64,000 nucleotides of DNA. It comes from Candidatus Poribacteria bacterium. GTDB taxonomy: Bacteria; Poribacteria; WGA-4E; WGA-3G. A model generated the notes under the pieces. The model saw only the letters and a list, made by a program, of their open reading frames with translations. It was not told the origin of the DNA and ran no database searches. A program made the translations under genes and the position numbers. The stretch covers positions 83,704 to 147,703 of the forward strand of contig JAJEEK010000090.1 of the NCBI GenBank assembly GCA_022821065.1. The letters run 5' to 3'. Shown here one piece after another: positions 37,591-46,759 of this stretch. Each line of letters starts with the position of its first letter. Positions within the stretch are counted from its first letter, which is position 1.

Positions 37591-38490
37591 TCAGTTGCTT
37601 TCGCTGCTTCCCGACTCGGTGGTTTTGACTTCGTAGTTTGTTAATTCGAGGGTTTTCCCGACACCGCTATTTTCAGATTCTTGTTCCATTTTAACGAGTC
37701 CGACATTAGGAGCCAGCCATAGAGTTGTTATTGATCCGCCATAAGCGTCTGCGAACATACTCTTCGCTTCGGGTATTTCTGGGTTCGTCTCAATCGTTGC
37801 ATCTGTGCTATAGATGACTACGAGGCAATCTTCAAACGTTCCTGCCTCGGTATCGACGGTTTCTGTCCCGGTGATGATGCCGGTTTCAGTCAGTGTCAGT
37901 GACATTGTAATGGCTTGTGTTGTTGGCGGGAAACCTGCCATATTACTTGTCATCTCCATCTCCAAGTCGACTTGCATATCGATACGGAGTGCTTCCCATT
38001 CTTCATTGAAAGTCGCGTTGTTTGGCAGGAAATAGAAATAGTCCTGCGCTTGGATGTCGAGGTTATAGGTCACATCGAGGTCAATCCGCATTCCTTCAGG
38101 AAGTTGGCTATTTATCTGTTCCTTCATCATCGAGACGACTTCTTGCCATTGTCGTTCTGTGACCGTCCGTGTTGCGTTTTCGATATCGTCGCCGACGAGG
38201 AATGCGGTCCAGTCGTGGCTGACTTGGTAGAAATAGGGGTGTGTATGATAGTCATAGTCTGCCCAATCTTCCAAAGCAGGCTGATAACTGAACGCGCGAT
38301 GCATCTCGCCATCAACGTCTTGTGGTTCTATTGCATAGCGCGTTAATTCGTCACCGTCTTGGTTTTCGTATGTCCAATAGCTGCCGAGGGCATCGGGGAA
38401 ATAGTAGTTTGCCCACTCGTTTGCTGTCAACGTTGTGCTGAAACCGAAGACGAACAGAAGCAGAAAAGCAGACCAAATTTTTTTCAACAT
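37591..38490 (-). CDS. Secreted hypothetical protein, tandem paralogue
   Basis: 299 aa; [39 protein letters not shown]; ends [21 protein letters not shown]. Confidence 0.8.
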   Translation of the reverse strand: MLKKIWSAFLLLFVFGFSTTLTANEWANYYFPDALGSYWTYENQDGDELTRYAIEPQDVDGEMHRAFSYQPALEDWADYDYHTHPYFYQVSHDWTAFLVGDDIENATRTVTERQWQEVVSMMKEQINSQLPEGMRIDLDVTYNLDIQAQDYFYFLPNNATFNEEWEALRIDMQVDLEMEMTSNMAGFPPTTQAITMSLTLTETGIITGTETVDTEAGTFEDCLVVIYSTDATIETNPEIPEAKSMFADAYGGSITTLWLAPNVGLVKMEQESENSGVGKTLELTNYEVKTTESGSSESN

Positions 38491-38528
38491 GTAGGGTTCC
38501 TTTTGTTTTGTGATTTCACCAATTTTAA

Positions 38529-38557
38529 AGTATACAGAATCTTAGCGGAAACGGCAA
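38529..38557 (-). promoter_or_regulatory. Sigma70-like promoter for 37591..38490
   Basis: Minus strand TTGCCG-17 bp-TATACT. Confidence 0.45.
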
Positions 38558-38567
38558 GGAAAATGTA

Positions 38568-38650
38568 TTAATAGTTGTCAGTACTCAGTACGGTTTTCTG
38601 CGAAAACCTTTCAGTTTTCAGTACTTAGAAGAATGGCTGTCAGTGGTTAA
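38568..38650. repeat. CAGTTxT repeat block with central hairpin ACGGTTTTCTGCGAAAACC
   Basis: atagttgtcagtactcagtacggttttctgcgaaaacctttcagttttcagtactta; shares the central hairpin with 33026-33050. Confidence 0.6.
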
Positions 38651-38715
38651 TTGAAGCGGGGTTGCAAACTCTGGAAGAAGCCCCTAAGCAAAAACCCTGT
38701 AAATAGGGAACGGAA

Positions 38716-39801
38716 TTACCGTTTTTCGTATTCAAATGGAAAGGTGACGGGTGCTCCGTTGTTTGACCATGAGCGTGACATTGCGACATCAATCTCTCGG
38801 TCTTTACGCCCGTTGTAGGCACCGTATTCGGGTTCTGTATCGTTACGAACGGCATTGACGAGGCTCATGAGTTCCGAAGCGACGGTGATTTCGCCATCAC
38901 TGAGCGGATAGTTTTGCAACGGGTTTTCCCAGACCACTTCGGGATCGGTGTCGGCGACGAGTGCGGCTAAGGTGTTGTAGCCGTCAACGTTATTGGTTCT
39001 GCGTGAAATGTTAATAGCGCGCTGTTCATCGGCGGTATCGTTTAAGATGACAGCGTCATTTCGGAAGCACATCCCGCGCTCTGCGTAGAATTTTGAACCG
39101 TTAAAACCTCGGAGTGGTGACCCGTAGGAGAGTCCACTGAAGTTGAAGATGCCGACGGCACCGTCTGCGAACTCAATAACGGCGTGTTGCCAATCTTCGG
39201 TGTCGCGTGTGGGTTGCCCTTTCCGCCAGACGTGTTCCTGAACGTTATATCCCTTTCGGAAACCGTAGACTTGTACCGGTTCGTTGTCGAAACCGACATA
39301 GCTGCGGATAAGCCCGATGCCGTGATAACCGTGTCCACGAAAATCGTTATAGGCGACGTTGACCTTACCGAAGACACCCGCGAGGATCATCTCCCGTTTG
39401 ATACGTTCTGTGGGTACCCGATAATAGTTTTCGTTGACCTCGAGTTTGGTTCCGTTCTCCTGTGCGGAGGCGATCATCTTGTCTGCCCATCCGAGGTCGG
39501 TATCGATTGGGGTTTCTGTGCAATAACTGATACCACGCTCGGAGCAGAGGAGTCCGGGGACATGGTTGTTGCTCGGTGTAATCACGATGGCGCAGATGTC
39601 GGGTTTCACTGTATCCAACATCTGTTCGGTATCAGTATAGGCGGGAACGTTGTATTTCTCGCCCTGTTCATTAACGCTCTCTTCGCGCGGGTCGCAGACA
39701 GCGACCAACTCAATGTCTTTCGTCAGCTTCGCGATAAGAGGCAGGTAGGTCCCGGACCCACGTCTCCCCGTACCGATGTGTGCGATTCTGAGTTTGTCCA
39801 T
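38716..39801 (-). CDS. Gfo/Idh/MocA family oxidoreductase
   Basis: 361 aa; LRIAHIGTGRRGSGTYLPLIAKL...VAVCDPREES. Confidence 0.9.
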   Translation of the reverse strand: MDKLRIAHIGTGRRGSGTYLPLIAKLTKDIELVAVCDPREESVNEQGEKYNVPAYTDTEQMLDTVKPDICAIVITPSNNHVPGLLCSERGISYCTETPIDTDLGWADKMIASAQENGTKLEVNENYYRVPTERIKREMILAGVFGKVNVAYNDFRGHGYHGIGLIRSYVGFDNEPVQVYGFRKGYNVQEHVWRKGQPTRDTEDWQHAVIEFADGAVGIFNFSGLSYGSPLRGFNGSKFYAERGMCFRNDAVILNDTADEQRAINISRRTNNVDGYNTLAALVADTDPEVVWENPLQNYPLSDGEITVASELMSLVNAVRNDTEPEYGAYNGRKDREIDVAMSRSWSNNGAPVTFPFEYEKR

Positions 39802-39828
39802 GACTTTCCTCCATCTGGTGAGGTGTGT

Positions 39829-40323
39829 CTATTCTACCCAGAAGATATGGCTGCGTTCAAAGAGGTCGCCATCCAAGTAGACTTCGACGAACCATTCACC
39901 TGTAATGTCTGGTTCTGGTAGGTCGATGTAAAACCAGGTAATTTTATCGCCGTTTGTTGATGTCAGTCTCTTTTCTTCTGTCCAGAAGGGTGGGTCCTCG
40001 ATATCGTCTTCTGGTGAGTACCACGAGACTTCGATTGTGTGTTCATCTGTGATATTTGACCATAGGAGCCACAAGAAGACTTGGTCGTTAAATTCGGCGG
40101 AGAAGGTGTTTGTGATGCCATCGGGTCTGTCGTCAAAGACGCTGATCGCTAAGGCGGAATCGACGATCATCGGTTCATTGCGTCCTACGTCTGTGAAGCC
40201 GCTTCCGCCAGCGGGATCCTCACTGCAGCCGCTCAATGCAATCGTCAACGACAGTAAGGCAATACCGAGCAGGGGATATGGATTTGTGAGCAGTGTCTTG
40301 ATGCGTGTGTGGGGTTGGTGCAT
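39829..40323 (-). CDS. Hypothetical lipoprotein
   Basis: MHQPHTRIKTLLTNPYPLLGIALLSLTIALSGCSEDPAGG; start refined to CAT 40321-40323. Confidence 0.7.
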   Translation of the reverse strand: MHQPHTRIKTLLTNPYPLLGIALLSLTIALSGCSEDPAGGSGFTDVGRNEPMIVDSALAISVFDDRPDGITNTFSAEFNDQVFLWLLWSNITDEHTIEVSWYSPEDDIEDPPFWTEEKRLTSTNGDKITWFYIDLPEPDITGEWFVEVYLDGDLFERSHIFWVE

Positions 40324-40393
40324 GTGTTTGCCTTCCAATGTATTGTATTTTAATCGTGAGCGGAGTTTGTGTCTACATGTATTGTGTTTTAAT

Positions 40394-40434
40394 CGTGAGC
40401 GACAAGAAACACCGGAGCAAAACACTCGCTCCTA
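40394..40434. repeat. Dispersed 41-bp repeat, copy 1
   Basis: CGTGAGCGACAAGAAACACCGGAGCAAAACACTCGCTCCTA; similar to 63911..63951. Confidence 0.6.
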
Positions 40435-40446
40435 GCGATTTTTGTC

Positions 40447-40475
40447 ATTCTATCAAGCGTTTGATTTTTTGTCAA
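40447..40475 (-). promoter_or_regulatory. Sigma70-like promoter for the 39829..40323 lipoprotein
   Basis: Minus strand TTGACA-17 bp-TAGAAT. Confidence 0.6.
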
Positions 40476-40626
40476 TAGATATGTGGGTAGCAGTCACAGG
40501 TTGTCAATATTCAGGACGGTTTTCAGTTAAGAGCCGCTTTGATGAATCAGGTTTCCATTTCATAATAGACAGTTACCTACGGAAGGATATAGTGTAGAAA
40601 TTCACGTTTTTCGCCTTAGTTTTCTG

Positions 40627-40656
40627 TTGACATGCACGGGCTTTTGATGGTAGACT
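40627..40656 (+). promoter_or_regulatory. Sigma70-like promoter for the amidohydrolase gene
   Basis: TTGACA-18 bp-TAGACT; ATG at 40681. Confidence 0.5.
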
Positions 40657-40680
40657 CAAGCAACTATAGAGGAGTAATTT

Positions 40681-42228
40681 ATGAGATTTGATACAATCAT
40701 TGCAGGTGGAAATATTGTTGATGGAACGGGTGGACGGGAGCCGTTTGTTGCAGACATCGGCATTCAGGCTGACCGAATCGCTGCGATTGGCGACCTTGAA
40801 AAGGCGGAAACCTCCAATCGGATTTCAGTTGCGGGACAGGTTGTCTGTCCGGGTTTTGTTGATGTGCATGTGCATTCCGAGATATCTTTGCTCGGTGGCC
40901 GCGACCAGTTCGCTGCTGTGCGTCAAGGCGTAACGACGCACTTAGCCGCGCCGGACGGCTTTGGCTGGGCCCCATTACCTCCCGTGCAGGCGCGAGAATT
41001 GTGGCACTACACGCGTTTTGCTTATGGCGATGCAGAACTGCCACTCGACTGGCAGACCCCCGATGCGTATCTCAGTATATTCGACGGATGTATCCCCGCG
41101 AACCTGTATCCACAGGTGCCGCATTGTGCTGTCCGAATTGGTGCGATGGGGTGGGATCCGCGTCCGGCGACTTCCGATGAATTGAAGGCGATGGAGCGGA
41201 CGACACGAGAGTGGTTAGAAGCGGGTGCGTGTTGTCTCTGTTTGGGATTGGACTACCAACCCTCGGCGAATGCGGATTTGCATGAACTGGTGTACCTCTC
41301 GAAGGTCGCTGCGAGTTATGATGCGATCTATGCCGCGCATATCCGGTATCGTATCCTCGGCAGGAAGCAGGCGTGGGAGGAGACGATTGAGATTGCCCAA
41401 CGCGCGGAGATTCCGGTACATATTTCACATGAACGGGTAGACGATGAAGCCGCGGCGGTGCTTGAACGGGTTGATCGGGAGCAGATAGATTTGACGTTTG
41501 AATCGTATCTTTATCCTGCCGGTATGACGCACCTTGCGATGCTGCTGCCGATGGAATATCAGACGGGTGCGCCGGATGAGATGTTAGCGGAATTGGAGGC
41601 TCCAGAGGTCCGTGAGAAATCGCTCGTGGAACTGCGGGAGGCACTCCGAGACGGTAGTCAGATTGTCGGTTACAACCGTTCGGGTCGTTTTATCGGTATG
41701 ACGCTTGCTGAAGCTGCGGAAAGTGAGGGCAAATCTTGTGAGGAATTCGCTTTCGATTTCATCTGTGAAGAGGCGGCGATTGAGACCTTTGTGATGCCGT
41801 GGGCAACGCCTCCCGAAGAAAATGAGCGGATTTTGAATCAGACGGCAAACCACCCGCGTATGATGATTGCAAGCGATGGCGTTTACAATATCCCGCACCC
41901 GCATCCGAGAAGTTACGGTTGTTTCGTGCAGTATCTCGGCAAGTTTGTGCGTGAACGTCAGTTAGTGTCGTTGAAAGAGGCGATCTATAAGATGAGTGGT
42001 TTCCCTGCGGAACGGTTTCGGCTCCACGATCGCGGCAGAATCCGTCAAGGACTTGCTGCGGACATCGTTGTCTTTGACCCGAACACCGTTGCGGATAGGT
42101 CTACATGGTTTGATCCTGTGCAATCGCCTGTTGGTGTAAACTGGGTTTTCGTTAACGGCGTTTCAGTTGTTGAAGAGGGCAACGTGACCGGGCAGTTGCC
42201 CGGTAAGGTGCTGCGTCAACAACGATAG
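40681..42228 (+). CDS. Amidohydrolase, N-acyl-D-amino-acid deacylase-like
   Basis: 515 aa; MRFDTIIAGGNIVDGTGG...CPGFVDVHVHSE...GRIRQGLAADIVVFDPNTVAD. Confidence 0.88.
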   Translation: MRFDTIIAGGNIVDGTGGREPFVADIGIQADRIAAIGDLEKAETSNRISVAGQVVCPGFVDVHVHSEISLLGGRDQFAAVRQGVTTHLAAPDGFGWAPLPPVQARELWHYTRFAYGDAELPLDWQTPDAYLSIFDGCIPANLYPQVPHCAVRIGAMGWDPRPATSDELKAMERTTREWLEAGACCLCLGLDYQPSANADLHELVYLSKVAASYDAIYAAHIRYRILGRKQAWEETIEIAQRAEIPVHISHERVDDEAAAVLERVDREQIDLTFESYLYPAGMTHLAMLLPMEYQTGAPDEMLAELEAPEVREKSLVELREALRDGSQIVGYNRSGRFIGMTLAEAAESEGKSCEEFAFDFICEEAAIETFVMPWATPPEENERILNQTANHPRMMIASDGVYNIPHPHPRSYGCFVQYLGKFVRERQLVSLKEAIYKMSGFPAERFRLHDRGRIRQGLAADIVVFDPNTVADRSTWFDPVQSPVGVNWVFVNGVSVVEEGNVTGQLPGKVLRQQR

Positions 42229-42248
42229 GCAATCCAGGAGGTAGAAGC

Positions 42249-43670
42249 GTGTACGATTTAACGATTATCGGTGGTGGGAGTGCGGGCCTCGTGCTTGCCG
42301 TAGCGGGTGCGAAGTTGGGCAAGAAAACTGCACTTGTAGAGAAGCACCGCATCGGTGGCGACTGCCTCTGGACGGGGTGCGTGCCTTCTAAAGCACTTTT
42401 GAAGGCGGCGAAGGTGGCGAACTACATTCGGAACGCTGAGAAATACGGTATCGGTGTGCAAGGTAATGCCCCTGATTGGCATCGCGTAATGGACTATGTG
42501 CGCGGTACGCAACACGTCATAGAGGAAGAACACGACAACCCGGAACGGTTCCGAGAGATGGGAGTCGATGTCATCTTCGGAGATGGGCATTTTGAGGCAT
42601 CGGATACTTTTGTTGTGGCAGATACCGAAAGCGGAGAGACGCGCACGCTTGAAAGTAAAAAGTTTGTGGTTAGTACGGGTTCGCGTCCGGTTGCGCCTTC
42701 TATACCGGGCTTGGAAACGTGTGATTATCTTGACAGTGAAACGGTTTGGGAGTTAGAAGAATTTCCGGAACGGCTGCTCGTTGTCGGTGCGGGTCCGATC
42801 GGTATCGAACTCGGACAGGCGTTCTGTCGCCTTGGTGCGGATGTGACAATCGCGCAACGGAGTGGACGGATTCTCACCAAAGAGGATGCCGATGTCTCCG
42901 CACAGATGCTGCGTTATCTTCGTGCGGAGGGGATCACGATCCGGCTGAATACGAATATCGCGCAGGTCGTTCAGCATCAAGAATCCACAAATGTGACGTT
43001 CAGCAACAGCGAGCAAGAGCCAACGGAAGAGACGTTCGACAAAATCCTGATTGCTGCGGGGCGCGCACCGAATGTTGAGGGTTTAGGTCTCGACAAAATC
43101 GGGGTGCATGTCGGCAGCCGTGGAATTGAGGTCAACAACAAGCTCCAGACGCGTGTCAGGAATATCTACGCTGCAGGTGATGTGATCGGACACTATCTGT
43201 TTACGCATGTCGCTGCTTTCCAAGCGCAGCTGCTCCTTCGGAATATCTTTTTTCCGTTTTCTAATACGATCAACTACGGCGTTGTGCCGTGGACGACCTT
43301 CTGTGATCCGGAGGTGGCGCGTTGTGGTCTGACAGAGGCAGAGGCGCGCGAGAAATATGGTGCCGTTGATGTATTCACACTCGACCAACACGATGTTGAC
43401 AGAGCCGTCGCTGAGGGTGAGACGCACGGGTTTAGTAAGGTCATCGCGACGCGGTGGACGGGGAAGATATTGGGCGTTCACCTTGTCGGTGCGAATGCGG
43501 GTGAGGTTGTGCATGAGTATGTGTTGGCGATGCAGCAGGGGATCCCGTTGCGGAAGTTGAGCGGTATGATCCATGTGTATCCGACGCATTCGAGCGGCAC
43601 GTGGCGCGTGGCAGGTAAATGGTTTTCGGAGAGTACACTGATTCAGACGTTGCGGAAGTTGCTTCCATAA
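42249..43670 (+). CDS. Pyridine nucleotide-disulfide oxidoreductase (mercuric reductase/Lpd-like); GTG start
   Basis: 473 aa; YDLTIIGGGSAGLVLAVAGAKLGKKTALVEKHRIGGDCLWTGCVPSKAL (redox CxxxxC-type CLWTGC), NIYAAGDVIG. Confidence 0.93.
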   Translation: MYDLTIIGGGSAGLVLAVAGAKLGKKTALVEKHRIGGDCLWTGCVPSKALLKAAKVANYIRNAEKYGIGVQGNAPDWHRVMDYVRGTQHVIEEEHDNPERFREMGVDVIFGDGHFEASDTFVVADTESGETRTLESKKFVVSTGSRPVAPSIPGLETCDYLDSETVWELEEFPERLLVVGAGPIGIELGQAFCRLGADVTIAQRSGRILTKEDADVSAQMLRYLRAEGITIRLNTNIAQVVQHQESTNVTFSNSEQEPTEETFDKILIAAGRAPNVEGLGLDKIGVHVGSRGIEVNNKLQTRVRNIYAAGDVIGHYLFTHVAAFQAQLLLRNIFFPFSNTINYGVVPWTTFCDPEVARCGLTEAEAREKYGAVDVFTLDQHDVDRAVAEGETHGFSKVIATRWTGKILGVHLVGANAGEVVHEYVLAMQQGIPLRKLSGMIHVYPTHSSGTWRVAGKWFSESTLIQTLRKLLP

Positions 43671-43761
43671 GAAATATTTAACAAAAGAGGCAGTCGGCAA
43701 AGAAGCAGTCGGAAAGCAAGAAGCAGTCAGCCATCGGCAAAGAATGGATCGAAAATATCCA

Positions 43762-43854
43762 GATCGAAAATATCGACAATAATGTTATTGAACAAAAGCA
43801 CGATATTTTCGGTCTGAATAATGTTATTGAACAAAAGCACGATATTTTCGATCC
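43762..43854. repeat. 53-bp palindromic element plus partial tandem copy
   Basis: GATCGAAAATATCGACAATAATGTTATTGAACAAAAGCACGATATTTTCGGTC; the 34-bp core is repeated at 43817..43850. Confidence 0.8.
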
Positions 43855-43910
43855 AATCGGTAAAGAGGTTTCCGATAGCCGATAGCCGATAGCCATTCCC
43901 TCCGAAATTA

Positions 43911-45800
43911 TTACTCCACCACGTCTGCCAAGTTTCCTATCGGCAGTACCGCGCCTGTGCCTTCCGCTTTAATCACAATCTGTGCCTCTTTAGACCCTGC
44001 TACGATAAAGCCTTCAATAATGAGTTCAGTTTCTATGGGCTGTTCCTCAGAATTGTTTGGGAGTGGGAATTCTGCGGGTAGCGGGAGTCCACCAAAAGCC
44101 GATGGTGTCAGGGTTATTGTAATTAGCCCTGCATCCATCTGATCTTCTTCCTTCTGACGGATGAGTTCGTCGAGGTTCCGTGGTACCGGTTTTTCCTCCT
44201 CTTCCTCGCCTAAGATTTCATCGAAAACATCGCCGAAGAGTTGTGTGAGTTCTGTGTCGTCAACCGATTCATCGGCGGCGGAAACCGTGAGGTTTGCTTC
44301 ACCGATCGGGAAGCCATCAGGAATGTTAATTATAACTTCTCTTTGAATTATCCGTTCAGCACCGGCGGTACTCCAATGCGGAATTAGCACAACGGAAACG
44401 GTGAGGCTTTCTCCGGGCATCACTTCAGCTGGCACGATAATTTCGTCAATTTCGGCTGTGGCGATTTGCGGTTTGTCCGTGATAGAGATCGTCACTTCTT
44501 TTACGGTCGCTTTGCCCGCGTTGTTTGTAAGTGTATCGGTGAAGGAATGAATAATCGAACCTGTTTTTAAGAACACGTCGAAAAATGGATTTGAGGAGGC
44601 TGTTCGAAATTTTTCTGTGTACACAGTTTCGGTTTCTTGAAAGTGAAGTGTCACAGTGCCTTCGACTGTTGCAGCGTTCCGCTCCATCCGAATTGCGTCC
44701 ATTGTTACTGCAGCAACGTACGAAATTGCCCATTCTTGCCCATAAGCCACAACGTGATGTTTTTCTATTAGCGTGTTATTAACGGGACGGTAGGAGACCT
44801 TTACTGGAATCATTGCGGGGCCCGGACCGAGTTCCCCTACAATTCCAGGGTGTAGATCCTTGCTGATTGTCCCAATCGGATTCCCATACGCTGAGACAGA
44901 TTTACTTGATATCGCCAAGCTGGACCTGATTCCATGGGTTACAGCTCTATATACCGGTAGGGTAGACTGCCCATCTGCAAGAAATGGGTGACCGAAGGCT
45001 ACAAATTTATCATCATAAACCTGTGTCACTGTTCCATAGCCAATGAGACTCGTAACATCTCCTGTAGCGACGGCAGCACCAATCATATCGCCTGCAGCGA
45101 GTTTTGTTGTGGCATCTGCGGGCGGTGCTCCGGGCGCGCCGCCGATATCACCAAGCAATTCAACAAAATCGAATTTTGCGTCAGAGAGATGCGAAGAAAG
45201 TTCTTGGATTCTGTGGGGTTGGATCCCTGTCATTATCAGCGGTGTTTTAACTGGTGCGTACATAGCATTCATCGCCAGTGCAGGTGCAGCGGGTGCCGCC
45301 TCGCCATTCAAAAACTCACCAAACGTTGGATGGTCTATGGCTGTCTCCATATAATCAATAGGTGTGACCAAGAACCGATACGGTGGTTTACTAAACGTGT
45401 ATGCGAAGGCGAGAGCCCCCATTACGCGGCCCGGGGGCCCTACAGGACTGCCTGACATTCCTCGGGCGATCTCTGCTGATTCATCAATGAGTTCGCACTC
45501 GTAGATGGGTGATCCATAGGGTCCCTCTCGAACTGATCGAAATTGAGCCTGAAGACTGACTTTGCTGGTGCCTTCGAGTACGGTAATGATTTCCAGTGGT
45601 GTTTTGCTGGTCAGTTTCCCCGCTTCATCCTCATACATATTTTCCAGTACAACATCACCGACAAAGCGTGGGGCGTTAAGAGCTGCTGTTGCATCGTTGG
45701 TTATGGGGTTTTCAGATTGTGTTTGCTCTTCATCAAGAGAGCAGCTAAGTTGGGATAGCATCGCAATGGCGATACTTGCGAAAACGAGAAGACGTTTCAC
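43911..45800 (-). CDS. SpoIVB-type peptidase S55 domain lipoprotein
   Basis: 629 aa; lipobox-like MLSQLSCS; IARGMSGSPVGPPGRVMGALAFAYTFSKPPYRFLVTPIDYME; KFVAFGHPFLADGQSTLPVYRA. Confidence 0.82.
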   Translation of the reverse strand: MKRLLVFASIAIAMLSQLSCSLDEEQTQSENPITNDATAALNAPRFVGDVVLENMYEDEAGKLTSKTPLEIITVLEGTSKVSLQAQFRSVREGPYGSPIYECELIDESAEIARGMSGSPVGPPGRVMGALAFAYTFSKPPYRFLVTPIDYMETAIDHPTFGEFLNGEAAPAAPALAMNAMYAPVKTPLIMTGIQPHRIQELSSHLSDAKFDFVELLGDIGGAPGAPPADATTKLAAGDMIGAAVATGDVTSLIGYGTVTQVYDDKFVAFGHPFLADGQSTLPVYRAVTHGIRSSLAISSKSVSAYGNPIGTISKDLHPGIVGELGPGPAMIPVKVSYRPVNNTLIEKHHVVAYGQEWAISYVAAVTMDAIRMERNAATVEGTVTLHFQETETVYTEKFRTASSNPFFDVFLKTGSIIHSFTDTLTNNAGKATVKEVTISITDKPQIATAEIDEIIVPAEVMPGESLTVSVVLIPHWSTAGAERIIQREVIINIPDGFPIGEANLTVSAADESVDDTELTQLFGDVFDEILGEEEEEKPVPRNLDELIRQKEEDQMDAGLITITLTPSAFGGLPLPAEFPLPNNSEEQPIETELIIEGFIVAGSKEAQIVIKAEGTGAVLPIGNLADVVE

Positions 45801-45868
45801 TTCGATTCATTCCTCCAAAGATAAAGGTTTGGTTAATTGTTTTGTTATTGTACACACTAAATTGACCC

Positions 45869-46666
45869 CTATAGATGAAATTCTCCAGTTGTCCATCTTC
45901 GGAACACTTGAACATCTGTAAAATCTTTGAGAATATATCCGATTAATACGGGATCCTTGAGTGCCAGCCAAATAAGTGCATCCTGTTCGCTATATTTATC
46001 AAAGAGTTCTGCAGCGAGCGCAGCGTCTGTCCGCTCAGTTTCTTGGACGTGAAGGTTGATTGCCACGGTAAGGAAGATGAGGTCCAGCCCATTTAAAATA
46101 TTACGCTCGTGGTCTACAAAATGCTTAAAGGCTATATTCATTCCGGGGCCGTCCAACAATTTCTCCAATTCGTCTTGAAAAGTATCAGGATCTTCCCCAT
46201 GGTATCCACGTGTCAGAACATGTCTGTAGTGGAGTGCGAAAAGATGTACATTGGCGGCATCTTCTTCGTCGGGTTTCTCAAGCTGCTGCTCCAAAAATGG
46301 CATGTATCGCGACGGATGAGACGCTGCGATTTCCCAGAACGTATCATAAGTTTGATAGCGATTTTCTAACGGATGGTTACGTCTGAGGAAGTCTAAATAG
46401 GTTTTGGAATCGACGAGCCGCCGGAGCGTTCTGAAGTCTTCATCTAAAATGTTATCGGGGTTCTCTCGCTTGAGTTGTTCAAACGTCTCCTCGATCGTTG
46501 GCGGTTGTGCGACTGGCGCAATACTGCTTTCTATTTTCACGTCTCCTTTTTCGGGCTTTACAACGCCTGGGTCAGGACTGGATTGACACGCAAAAAATAG
46601 TGAGATTCCTAAAAAGAGACACGCTGACAAGAGGTAGAAAAAGTGTTGGCGTTCAAAGCATCGCAT
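45869..46666 (-). CDS. Hypothetical lipoprotein, paralogue of 46760..47683
   Basis: 265 aa; LFFACQSS lipobox; ends LKDPVLIGYILKDFTDVQVFRRWTTGEFHL. Confidence 0.8.
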   Translation of the reverse strand: MRCFERQHFFYLLSACLFLGISLFFACQSSPDPGVVKPEKGDVKIESSIAPVAQPPTIEETFEQLKRENPDNILDEDFRTLRRLVDSKTYLDFLRRNHPLENRYQTYDTFWEIAASHPSRYMPFLEQQLEKPDEEDAANVHLFALHYRHVLTRGYHGEDPDTFQDELEKLLDGPGMNIAFKHFVDHERNILNGLDLIFLTVAINLHVQETERTDAALAAELFDKYSEQDALIWLALKDPVLIGYILKDFTDVQVFRRWTTGEFHL

Positions 46667-46759
46667 GTTCGTTATATCCTCCGAGGGTTAAGATGTACCG
46701 GAAAGTACGACTTGTAACACGCTGCTCACAATATCGTAATGCTGCAGGCGGACGTATCC

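Noticed and set aside
36597-38490. WGxLK-type tail in these secreted proteins
   Set aside because: Their C-termini ([29 protein letters not shown]) lack the W-G core.
39184-39921. 245-aa plus-strand ORF
   Set aside because: Antisense to the Gfo/Idh/MocA gene; no recognisable motif.
41072-41644. 190-aa minus-strand ORF opposite the amidohydrolase gene
   Set aside because: Antisense shadow ORF of a strong coding frame; Pro/Ser/His-rich composition.
43083-43700. 205-aa minus-strand ORF
   Set aside because: Antisense to the disulfide oxidoreductase gene.
43762-43854. Possible CRISPR repeats
   Set aside because: Only two copies of 34 bp with a 5-bp gap; palindromic element, not an array.
44988-45455. 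155-aa plus-strand ORF
   Set aside because: Antisense to the S55 protein; Cys-rich shadow frame.
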